Assembly: GCA_002479655.1 (NCBI GenBank)
Contig: DLOQ01000170.1
Location: 4,089-9,291, forward strand
Source: Lachnospiraceae bacterium UBA7480
Lineage (GTDB): Bacteria; Bacillota; Clostridia; Lachnospirales; Lachnospiraceae
DNA length: 5,203 nt
Reading direction: 5' to 3'
Of the stretch, positions 1 through 5,154 are shown piece by piece. Below the pieces are notes generated by a model. That model was not told where the DNA came from. It saw nothing but the letters and a program-made list of their open reading frames with translations, and searched no databases. A program made the position numbers and the translations under genes. How positions within the stretch are numbered: position 1 is the first letter of the stretch; the number at the start of each line of letters is the position of its first letter.

Positions 1-1049
1 GTATCAACCGCAGATCCAATGATATTAAGAGAACCTCTTTTACCCCGGTGGAAGTATGCGAGCTGACCATGCAGTTTTATCGGAGGAATTATATAGAAGG
101 GCTGTTCTTGAGTTCCGGCATCCTGTGCAGTCCGGATCATACCATGGAGCTGATCGGGGAGACGATCTATCTTCTCAGGACAAAATACGGATTTAACGGT
201 TATATCCATGTGAAAGCGATCCCCGGAGCTTCTCTGGAGCTGGTTCGCCGCGTCGGGTTTTATGCGGACAGGATGAGCGTCAATCTGGAGTTCCCTACGG
301 CGGAGGGGTTAAAGAAACTGGCGCCCAATAAGCATAGAAAGAATATTCTTGCGCCCATGCGGATGATTCAGAATGGGATTCAGGATAATAAGGCGGAGAT
401 CGTCCAATACCGTAATGCGCCGTCCTTTGTGCCTGCGGGGCAGTCGACGCAGATGATCATCGGAGCAACGCAGGAGACGGACTATCAGATCATGACCATT
501 GCGGAAAATCTATACCGTAAGTTTGAGTTGAAGCGGGTATTTTATTCGGCATTTGTGGCTGTCAATCAGGATAAGGAACTGCCTGTGCTGCCGGGCGGCA
601 CGCCTTTGCTTCGGGAACACAGGCTGTATCAGGCGGATTTCCTTTTACGCTTCTATGGCTACAGGGCGGAGGAGCTGTTGGATGAACGGCACCCGAATTT
701 TAACGCATTTTTAGATCCGAAGGCGGATTGGGCGGTAAGGCATTTGGAGTGTTTCCCCGTGGAGATCAATCGTGCGGATTACCAGTCGTTGCTTCGTGTT
801 CCGGGGATCGGTGTCAAAAGCGCAAAGCGCATTGTCAAGGCGAGACGGCTGGGGACTTTGGGATTTGATGAATTAAAAAGACTTGGAGTCGTATTAAAGC
901 GGGCATTGTATTTTATCACCTGCAATGGCAGGATGATGTATCCTGTCAGACTGGAGGAAAATTATCTGATCAGAAATCTGACGGAAAAGAAAAACCCCGT
1001 GGACGAAGTGTCAATAAGGCAGATGTCGTTGTTTGATATGCAGGTATAG
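1..1049 (+). CDS. Putative DNA modification/repair radical SAM protein (TIGR03916-like), 5' end outside window
   Basis: The reading frame is open from the first base and ends at TAG 1047-1049, giving 348 whole codons of a family I recall as about 400-430 residues. The first visible residues, INRRSNDIKR, followed by FYRRNYIEGLFLSSGI, match the stretch just after the CX3CX2C motif of this family. The partial first codon (?GT) fits the last cluster cysteine, so roughly 70 N-terminal residues are missing. The C-terminus carries a helix-hairpin-helix DNA-binding motif (INRADYQSLLRVPGIGVKSA, about 766-825, then KRIVKARR). Members are cytoplasmic and presumably use S-adenosylmethionine and a 4Fe-4S cluster on DNA or a nucleotide; the reaction is not known to me. 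A GTG at 48 could be mistaken for a start, but conserved sequence continues upstream of it. The partner gene begins 104 bases downstream. Family assignment is from recognised motifs. Confidence 0.88.
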   Translation, partial: INRRSNDIKRTSFTPVEVCELTMQFYRRNYIEGLFLSSGILCSPDHTMELIGETIYLLRTKYGFNGYIHVKAIPGASLELVRRVGFYADRMSVNLEFPTAEGLKKLAPNKHRKNILAPMRMIQNGIQDNKAEIVQYRNAPSFVPAGQSTQMIIGATQETDYQIMTIAENLYRKFELKRVFYSAFVAVNQDKELPVLPGGTPLLREHRLYQADFLLRFYGYRAEELLDERHPNFNAFLDPKADWAVRHLECFPVEINRADYQSLLRVPGIGVKSAKRIVKARRLGTLGFDELKRLGVVLKRALYFITCNGRMMYPVRLEENYLIRNLTEKKNPVDEVSIRQMSLFDMQV

Positions 1050-1088
1050 GAGAAGCAGATTATTATTGACAGCTTGCCGCCTCAAATT

Positions 1089-1118
1089 TTGATACCTGAA
1101 ACTGTATTAGGCTATTAT
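1089..1118 (+). promoter_or_regulatory. Candidate sigma-A promoter for the DUF4130 gene
   Basis: A TTGATA -35 (1089-1094, 5 of 6 to consensus) and a TATTAT -10 (1113-1118, 5 of 6) are separated by 18 bases. Transcription would start near 1125, giving a leader of about 29 bases before the ATG at 1154. The site lies in the 104-base gap after the radical SAM gene, so the second gene may be transcribed both by read-through and from here. A nearby TTGACA (1066-1071) has no good -10 at normal spacing. Confidence 0.42.
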
Positions 1119-1153
1119 ATGGCGAATGAGGCAAGAACGCAGGGGAGTACAAG

Positions 1154-1939
1154 ATGGTTGTATTGATTTGTAAAAACACGATAGAAGGTATTTATAGCGG
1201 GATCTATCAGGCTTATGAGATGAAATGCGACCCCGCGGATACCAGACTTGCGCTGGAAGAGGAATACGAGCCGGAATTGTTTGATGAATGTATGGAAGCT
1301 GTGGCAGATCCGGAAAAGGCGGTTAAGGTTCAAAGGACGTTGCAGAGGGAGTTTGGCAGGGAAAATACACGATACCTTTCGTATGCGCTGGTGGCAGGGG
1401 CGCATGACAGGGCGGATGCCGTCTATCATACCATTGTAGTGGGACTAAAGCGCAGGCTGGGGTATCATGTACTTGAACATCTGGCTGATCCTTATGTGAT
1501 GCGCGTATTGGAACTAAAGCGCGCCGTGGAAAATGAATTTCTGCATCTGAGAGGATTTCTGCGCTTTCGGGAACTGGAAAGCGGCATACTCTACGCAAGG
1601 ATGCAGCCGCATCATTATGTACTGGAGCTTTTGATGAATCATTTTGAGGACAGGCTGCCGGGGGAGGATTTTATCATTTATGATAAAGGCAGAGGGATCT
1701 TGGGAGTGCATCAGAGGGATATGGAGATATATTATGTAAACCATATAAGAGATCAGGGGAACGGAGCTGCTCATGTGTATTCCGATGAAGAACTGTCATA
1801 TTCTGATGAGGAATTGCTGTATTCTGATTGGTTTCGGGGATTTTGTAAGAGCATTGCGATCAAAGAACGGAAAAATACCGATCTGCAGAGACAGATGCTG
1901 CCGCTGCGTTTCCGGGCGGATATGACGGAGTTCTTATAA
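1154..1939 (+). CDS. TIGR03915/DUF4130 family putative DNA repair protein, partner of the radical SAM protein
   Basis: This 261-residue protein has the features of the TIGR03915 (DUF4130) family, which occurs next to the TIGR03916 radical SAM gene and in some bacteria is fused to a uracil-DNA glycosylase-like domain. Recognisable blocks are the N-terminal VVLICKNTIEGIYSGIYQAY, a middle block HHYVLELLMNHFEDRLPGED leading into IIYDKGRGILGVH, and a C-terminal block with SIAIKERKN, LQRQMLPLRFR and a final MTEFL. There is no glycosylase domain, signal peptide or membrane segment, so this is the stand-alone cytoplasmic form. The ATG at 1154 is supported by AGGGGAG (1141-1147) six bases upstream and by the expected N-terminus. 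Biochemical function is unknown; a role in base repair or modification with the neighbour is inferred from pairing. An oddity is a seven-residue acidic duplication at residues 209-225 (YSDEELS, YSDEELL, YSD). Confidence 0.88.
   Translation: MVVLICKNTIEGIYSGIYQAYEMKCDPADTRLALEEEYEPELFDECMEAVADPEKAVKVQRTLQREFGRENTRYLSYALVAGAHDRADAVYHTIVVGLKRRLGYHVLEHLADPYVMRVLELKRAVENEFLHLRGFLRFRELESGILYARMQPHHYVLELLMNHFEDRLPGEDFIIYDKGRGILGVHQRDMEIYYVNHIRDQGNGAAHVYSDEELSYSDEELLYSDWFRGFCKSIAIKERKNTDLQRQMLPLRFRADMTEFL
1778..1831 (+). repeat. In-frame 21-bp tandem duplication with a partial third copy
   Basis: Two adjacent 21-base units (1778-1798 and 1799-1819) encode YSDEELS and YSDEELL, and a third partial unit (1820-1831) encodes YSDW. 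The copies differ mostly at third codon positions, so the duplication is not brand new. It extends an acidic linker before the conserved C-terminal block of the DUF4130 protein. Confidence 0.75.
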
Positions 1940-1956
1940 TATTTTTAAGCTTAACT

Positions 1957-1977
1957 GCTCGCAAAGGAGGCTCGCAA
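1957..1977 (+). repeat. 8-bp direct repeat GCTCGCAA flanking a Shine-Dalgarno-like AGGAG
   Basis: GCTCGCAA occurs at 1957-1964 and 1970-1977, separated by AGGAG, in the gap between the DUF4130 and helicase genes. Together they form AAAGGAGG (1963-1970) placed eight bases before an ATG at 1979. Two more CGCAA copies follow at 2018-2022 and 2040-2044. The function is not apparent; a protein-binding site upstream of the promoter at 1992-2000 is one possibility. Confidence 0.5.
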
Positions 1978-1978
1978 C

Positions 1979-1999
1979 ATGAGTACAGGTATGCTATAA
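1979..1999 (+). other. Six-codon open frame MSTGML with strong ribosome binding site
   Basis: An ATG at 1979 follows AAAGGAGG (1963-1970) with ideal eight-base spacing and reads six codons (MSTGML) to TAA 1997-1999. It is in the same frame as the helicase gene, and that frame is open from TTG 2000 onwards. It would be translated only on transcripts coming from upstream, because the extended -10 at 1992-2000 overlaps its end. It could be a leader peptide, the relic of an older longer start broken by a stop codon, or chance. No amino-acid pattern typical of attenuators is seen. Confidence 0.25.
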
Positions 2000-2000
2000 T
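1992..2000 (+). promoter_or_regulatory. Extended -10 promoter (TGCTATAAT) for the helicase gene
   Basis: TG-C-TATAAT is a perfect extended -10 element. The -35 position (TCGCAA at 1972-1977 for a 17-base spacer) is poor, which is tolerated by extended -10 promoters. The predicted start near 2007 leaves about 70 bases of leader before the TTG start at 2078. If this is the promoter, a protein beginning at TTG 2000 is ruled out because that codon lies inside the -10 region. Confidence 0.55.
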
Positions 2001-2061
2001 TGCAACAGATATTGCGGCGCAAACGAAGCGGGGGTGCATCGCAAAAACGCAGAGCATGTAC

Positions 2062-2069
2062 AGAGGAGG
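2062..2069 (+). promoter_or_regulatory. Ribosome binding site that fixes the helicase start
   Basis: AGAGGAGG lies eight bases before TTG 2078-2080. No in-frame ATG or GTG with a comparable site is present nearby, and the conserved domain begins a few residues later, so this site selects the TTG start. Confidence 0.75.
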
Positions 2070-2077
2070 CATCCGTT

Positions 2078-4798
2078 TTGGAAAATCGGGAGATCCAAAT
2101 ATCGGTCCGACAGTTGGTGGAATTTATTTTCCGCTCCGGCGACATAGATAACAGGCGTGGTGTATCTCCTGAAAAGGCAATGCAGGAGGGAAGCCGGCTG
2201 CACCGCGTGATTCAGGGCGGCGCGGGGGAAAATTACGCGTCTGAGGTGCTGCTTAAGTATCAGTATGTGACAGAGCGCTATACGATCAAGATCGAAGGCA
2301 GGGCGGACGGTATCATCTATGAAGGCAGACGGAGGATCGACGGAGCGCTGCAGTCGCAGCTTCCGGCTGTGAATCCGCAGTGGACGGAAGATGAGGAATA
2401 TGATCAGATCACGATAGATGAGATCAAATGTGTGGCGAAGAAGCTGGAATATATGAAAGCGCCGGTTCCGGTGCATCTGGCGCAGGCAAAGGTATATGCT
2501 TATATCTATGCAGTGCAGAAGCAGCTTCCGGTGATCAGGGTGCGGATGTCCTACTGCCATTTTGAAACAGAAGAAATCCGTTATTTTTTTGAGGAATATA
2601 CTTTTTCTGCATTGGAAATATGGTTTGAAGATTTGATGCGGGAATATAAGAAGTGGGCTGATTTCCAGATGGAATGGGAGGAAATATATAAAAGCTCCGT
2701 GCGGGCGGCAGAGTTCCCGTTCCCTTATAGGGAAGGGCAGCGTGAGCTTGTGGTGTCTGTCTATCAGACGATCCGTGAATCCAAAAAGCTGTTTATCGAG
2801 GCGCCCACAGGTGTCGGAAAGACGATATCGACCGTATTTCCCGCGCTTAAGGCGGCGGGGGAAGGGATCGCGGGGAAGATATTTTATCTGACGGCAAAGA
2901 CCATCACCAGAACGGTGGCGGAGGATACCTTTGAATTACTGCGCGGCAGGGGACTTCGTTGCAAAACCGTTACGCTGACCGCCAAGGAAAAGATATGCCC
3001 CATGGAAGAAGTAGAATGTAATCCGATGGCATGTCCATATGCAAAAGGGCATTTTGACAGGATTAATGATGCTTTATATGATATCATTACGCATGAGGAC
3101 AGATTTACCAGACCGGTCATTATGGAATATGCCGAGAAACATCAGGTGTGCCCGTTTGAGTTCAGTCTGGATATCAGCCTGTTTGCAGACAGCGTGATCT
3201 GTGACTATAATTATGTCTTTGATCCCCATGCAAGCCTGAAACGTTTTTTTTCTGAGGGGATGAAGGATGAGTATATCTTTCTTATTGATGAGGCGCATAA
3301 TCTGGTAGAGCGCGGCAGGGAGATGTACAGCGCTGCCATCTGCAAAGAGGATATCCTTGCATTGCGGAAACTGATCAAGGATGCGATAGGGATGACCGGA
3401 CGGAAAGCTTCGGCAGAGAAATCTGTGATGAGACAGGAAAACCTGTTTTCAGAGATGGAATTTCAAAATGAGACCGCAGAAGATATATCGCAGCAGGGTT
3501 TTATAAAGGATAATGCCGGGGAAAGGAGCAATAAAAGGTATGACAAACGGAATCTTCCGCTGCACCGCATCGTAAAATCATTGGAGTATGTTAATAAGCA
3601 TCTTTTGGAACTTAAGCGGGAATGTGAGACTTATATGGAGCTGGAAGATGTCAGCGAATTGATCCGTATCGTGGAAAGGTGTTACACAACGATCAGCGCT
3701 TATCTGGAGGAGGATGATGAGAGACCGGTCAGGAAGTCGGTGCTGGAGCTTTATTTTGAGCTTGCTCATTTTCTGATGATCTATGAGAAAATGGATGAAA
3801 ATTACCGGCCGTATTGCGAGCTTAGGGAGGATGGCTCTTTTATCGTAAAGCTGTTCTGCGTCAATCCGAAAGAAAAATTGAAGGAATGTATGGTGAAGGG
3901 AAGAAGCAGTATCTTATTCTCTGCAACCTTACTGCCTATCCAGTATTATAAAAAACTGCTGGGCGGAGAGCCGGAGGATTATGAGATCTATGCGAAGTCT
4001 ACTTTTGACAGGCGCAGGATGGGGCTTTTTATCGCTAAGGACGCTACCAGTAAATACACGCGAAGAAATGATATGGAATATCACAAGATCGCGGCGTATA
4101 TTTACGAGGTTTTTCGTGCGAAGCCGGGCAATTATATGGTGTTTTTTCCGTCCCATGTATTTCTGGAGCATGTCTATGACGTATTCTGCCGAAGCTTTTA
4201 TGAAGAGGGCTCCATGGAGTGCATTGCCCAGCAGGAGCGTATGGATGAGCAGATGCGGGAGGAATTTCTGCGTAAATTTGCAGACGGAGGAGATATAGAA
4301 AAGGGGCAGGAAGATAGCGGAGATGCACGTGCAGAAGGCGGGATCGGTATGGGACAGACGGCTGTATCGGCGGGGAAAGAGATCTCTCTGCGGAAGAAGG
4401 AAGGCCGCAAAAAGGGCTTGATCGGATTTTGCGTTTTGGGTGGGATCTTTTCGGAAGGGATCGATCTCAGACAGGACTCCCTGATCGGGAGCATCATCAT
4501 CGGTCCGGGACTGCCGCAGATCTGCACGGAGCGGGAGATCTTAAAAAATTTCTTTGATGATGAGGAGCATGACGGTTATGATTATGCCTATCGGTTTCCG
4601 GGGATGAATAAGGTATTGCAGGCGGCAGGGCGCGTGATCAGGACGGCGGAAGACGTGGGCGTGGTTCTTCTGCTGGAGGAGAGGCTGCTGAATCGTTCTT
4701 ATCAGAGGATCTTTCCGAGGGAATGGAGCGATTATGAGACGGCTACGAATACAGTGATCACAGATAAGCTTGTGCAGTTTTGGAAAAAATGGATATAG
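2078..4798 (+). CDS. PD-(D/E)XK nuclease fused to XPD/DinG-type iron-sulfur DNA helicase
   Basis: From TTG 2078 the product is 906 residues. Residues about 1-200 form a RecB/Cas4-like nuclease domain: H42, D77, E115-I-K117 and the QxxxY motif Q136-Y140, all expected catalytic or core positions. An SF2 helicase of the Rad3/XPD group follows: Walker A APTGVGKT (242-249), four cysteines C307, C314, C319 and C358 able to hold a 4Fe-4S cluster between Walker A and the DEAH box (404-407), SAT (615-617), SEGID (792-796) and QAAGRVIR (848-855). All key residues are intact. XPD/DinG relatives unwind DNA 5' to 3'; a nuclease-helicase acting in repair or recombination is inferred. It seems longer than most relatives because of low-complexity inserts at about 438-491 and 737-779. 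The frame is open back to 2000, but that part is basic, lacks domain similarity and overlaps the promoter. It follows the DUF4130 gene by 138 bases. Confidence 0.9.
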   Translation: MENREIQISVRQLVEFIFRSGDIDNRRGVSPEKAMQEGSRLHRVIQGGAGENYASEVLLKYQYVTERYTIKIEGRADGIIYEGRRRIDGALQSQLPAVNPQWTEDEEYDQITIDEIKCVAKKLEYMKAPVPVHLAQAKVYAYIYAVQKQLPVIRVRMSYCHFETEEIRYFFEEYTFSALEIWFEDLMREYKKWADFQMEWEEIYKSSVRAAEFPFPYREGQRELVVSVYQTIRESKKLFIEAPTGVGKTISTVFPALKAAGEGIAGKIFYLTAKTITRTVAEDTFELLRGRGLRCKTVTLTAKEKICPMEEVECNPMACPYAKGHFDRINDALYDIITHEDRFTRPVIMEYAEKHQVCPFEFSLDISLFADSVICDYNYVFDPHASLKRFFSEGMKDEYIFLIDEAHNLVERGREMYSAAICKEDILALRKLIKDAIGMTGRKASAEKSVMRQENLFSEMEFQNETAEDISQQGFIKDNAGERSNKRYDKRNLPLHRIVKSLEYVNKHLLELKRECETYMELEDVSELIRIVERCYTTISAYLEEDDERPVRKSVLELYFELAHFLMIYEKMDENYRPYCELREDGSFIVKLFCVNPKEKLKECMVKGRSSILFSATLLPIQYYKKLLGGEPEDYEIYAKSTFDRRRMGLFIAKDATSKYTRRNDMEYHKIAAYIYEVFRAKPGNYMVFFPSHVFLEHVYDVFCRSFYEEGSMECIAQQERMDEQMREEFLRKFADGGDIEKGQEDSGDARAEGGIGMGQTAVSAGKEISLRKKEGRKKGLIGFCVLGGIFSEGIDLRQDSLIGSIIIGPGLPQICTEREILKNFFDDEEHDGYDYAYRFPGMNKVLQAAGRVIRTAEDVGVVLLLEERLLNRSYQRIFPREWSDYETATNTVITDKLVQFWKKWI

Positions 4799-4816
4799 TT
4801 ATGTAAACATATACAG

Positions 4817-4921
4817 CTTTCCACATTTGAAGATTTTATTTTCAATTTAGTTAAAATAATTGACAGGATTTAACATTATATGACAGTAATTTGTGGATAA
4901 CTATGTGGAAATTGTGGACTT
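4817..4921. promoter_or_regulatory. Cluster of DnaA-box-like sites
   Basis: TGTGGATAA at 4892-4900 is an exact DnaA box (TTATCCACA on the - strand). Two weaker sites in the same orientation follow: TGTGGAAAT (4904-4912, two mismatches) and TGTGGACTT (4913-4921, three mismatches), the last two abutting. A + strand site CTTTCCACA (4817-4825, two mismatches) lies 66 bases upstream. TTTCCACAT (4818-4826) and ATGTGGAAA (4903-4911) are exact inverted copies. DnaA binding is inferred from consensus only; in such AT-rich DNA the weaker sites could be chance. Confidence 0.35.
4827..4848 (+). terminator. Weak AT-rich hairpin after the helicase gene
   Basis: TTGAAGAT (4827-4834) pairs with ATTTTCAA (4838-4845), with one G-U pair, around a three-base loop, 28 bases after the helicase stop. 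The stem has only one G-C pair and the following T-run is just three bases, so termination here would be inefficient. Confidence 0.2.
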
Positions 4922-4940
4922 TATAAAAAGTTAAATCCTG
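4864..4940. repeat. Perfect 11-bp inverted repeat flanking the DnaA-box-like sites
   Basis: CAGGATTTAAC (4864-4874) and GTTAAATCCTG (4930-4940) are exact reverse complements separated by 55 bases that contain all three TGTGGA sites. No target-site duplication is visible outside the arms and no U-run follows, so neither a transposon end nor a terminator is clearly indicated. Confidence 0.6.
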
Positions 4941-4962
4941 CATATAATAAATAAATCATTTG

Positions 4963-4988
4963 CGAATTATCAAAATTACGATTTTTTT
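4963..4988 (+). terminator. Weak intrinsic terminator candidate
   Basis: CGAATT (4963-4968) can pair with AATT and CG (4974-4980, one bulged A) around a five-base loop, followed by a run of seven T (4982-4988). The stem is short and AT-rich, so it is weak. It is the best terminator-like structure after the helicase gene and lies just before the next promoter. Confidence 0.28.
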
Positions 4989-4997
4989 GTCAAGATT

Positions 4998-5006
4998 TGA
5001 TATAAT
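4998..5006 (+). promoter_or_regulatory. Extended -10 promoter (TGATATAAT) for the downstream gene
   Basis: TG-A-TATAAT matches the extended -10 consensus exactly. No good -35 is present at 17 bases; a TTGTCA at 4987-4992 is too close. The predicted start near 5013 would give a leader of about 140 bases that includes the 30-bp tandem repeat. A rival, weaker -10 (TATATT 5117-5122) lies nearer the gene but lacks a -35; if it is the true promoter, the repeats would sit upstream of it, as activator or repressor sites do. Confidence 0.4.
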
Positions 5007-5023
5007 ATATAAATTTGGATGAC

Positions 5024-5083
5024 ATATTATGTAAACTAAATATATAAAATATTATATTATGTAAACTTGATATATTAAGAACT
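5024..5083 (+). repeat. Two tandem 30-bp imperfect repeats with motif ATATTATGTAAACT
   Basis: Units 5024-5053 and 5054-5083 match at 24 of 30 positions. Each starts with ATATTATGTAAACT, then two differing bases, then ATATAT. A third copy of the core TTATGTAAAC lies at 4799-4808, directly after the helicase stop codon and in the same orientation. The 30-bp period is close to three helical turns, as expected for sites bound on one face of DNA. Function is unknown. Confidence 0.65.
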
Positions 5084-5140
5084 GTCCGTTGCTGGAAATG
5101 GGAATTTGTGTTATTGTATATTTTAAATGAGAGTTTAGTT

Positions 5141-5147
5141 TAGGAGG
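5141..5147 (+). promoter_or_regulatory. Ribosome binding site of the downstream gene
   Basis: TAGGAGG lies seven bases before ATG 5155, a near-ideal Shine-Dalgarno that supports the call of a gene of which only 16 codons are visible. Confidence 0.75.
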
Positions 5148-5154
5148 AAACGAC

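Larger units (their letters stand above)
4799..5154. other. AT-rich intergenic region with DnaA-box-like sites and repeats
   Basis: This 356-base gap has no convincing gene on either strand. It is far poorer in G+C than the flanking genes (about 22% over 4801-5100). It holds, in order: a TTATGTAAAC copy touching the helicase stop codon, an AT-rich hairpin, a set of TGTGGA sites inside an 11-bp inverted repeat, a weak terminator-like hairpin with T7, an extended -10 promoter, a 30-bp tandem repeat, and the ribosome binding site of the next gene. It is either a long regulatory region for the gene at 5155 or carries a remnant of another element. Confidence 0.7.

Noticed and set aside
48..1049. 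GTG at 48 as the start of the radical SAM gene
   Set aside because: Conserved family sequence (INRRSNDIKR) lies upstream in the same open frame, so the gene begins outside the window.
1945..1954. Palindrome TTAAGCTTAA after the DUF4130 gene
   Set aside because: A short AT-rich palindrome with no loop and no U-tract; not a terminator and likely chance.
2000..2077. N-terminal extension of the helicase from TTG 2000
   Set aside because: The TTG overlaps the TATAAT element, no ribosome binding site is at proper distance, and the 26 extra residues are basic and unlike the domain; TTG 2078 has AGAGGAGG at eight bases.
1115..2560. Open frames on the - strand across the DUF4130 gene and the start of the helicase gene
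   Set aside because: They lie opposite strongly conserved coding sequence, show no recognisable domain, and have no convincing start signals; they are shadows.
3929..4527. Open frames on both strands overlapping the helicase 3' half
   Set aside because: They overlap helicase motifs in the main frame, and their translations are rich in Arg, Pro and Ser as expected for out-of-frame reading.
4860..4890. Promoter with TTGACA at 4860-4865
   Set aside because: No acceptable -10 occurs 16-18 bases downstream.
4987..5006. TTGTCA as the -35 partner of TATAAT 5001-5006
   Set aside because: Only eight bases separate them, far too short for sigma-A; the -10 is called on its TGn extension alone.
5024..5083. 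CRISPR array
   Set aside because: Only two adjacent imperfect 30-bp units without spacers of constant length; no cas genes.
5096..5134. Short peptide MGICVIVYFK (ATG 5099)
   Set aside because: Ten codons with no ribosome binding site upstream; better explained as leader sequence of the gene at 5155.
4799..5154. Main chromosomal origin (oriC)
   Set aside because: Only one exact DnaA box is present and no dnaA, dnaN, rpmH or gidA-type neighbour is visible; a partial or secondary site is the most that can be argued.
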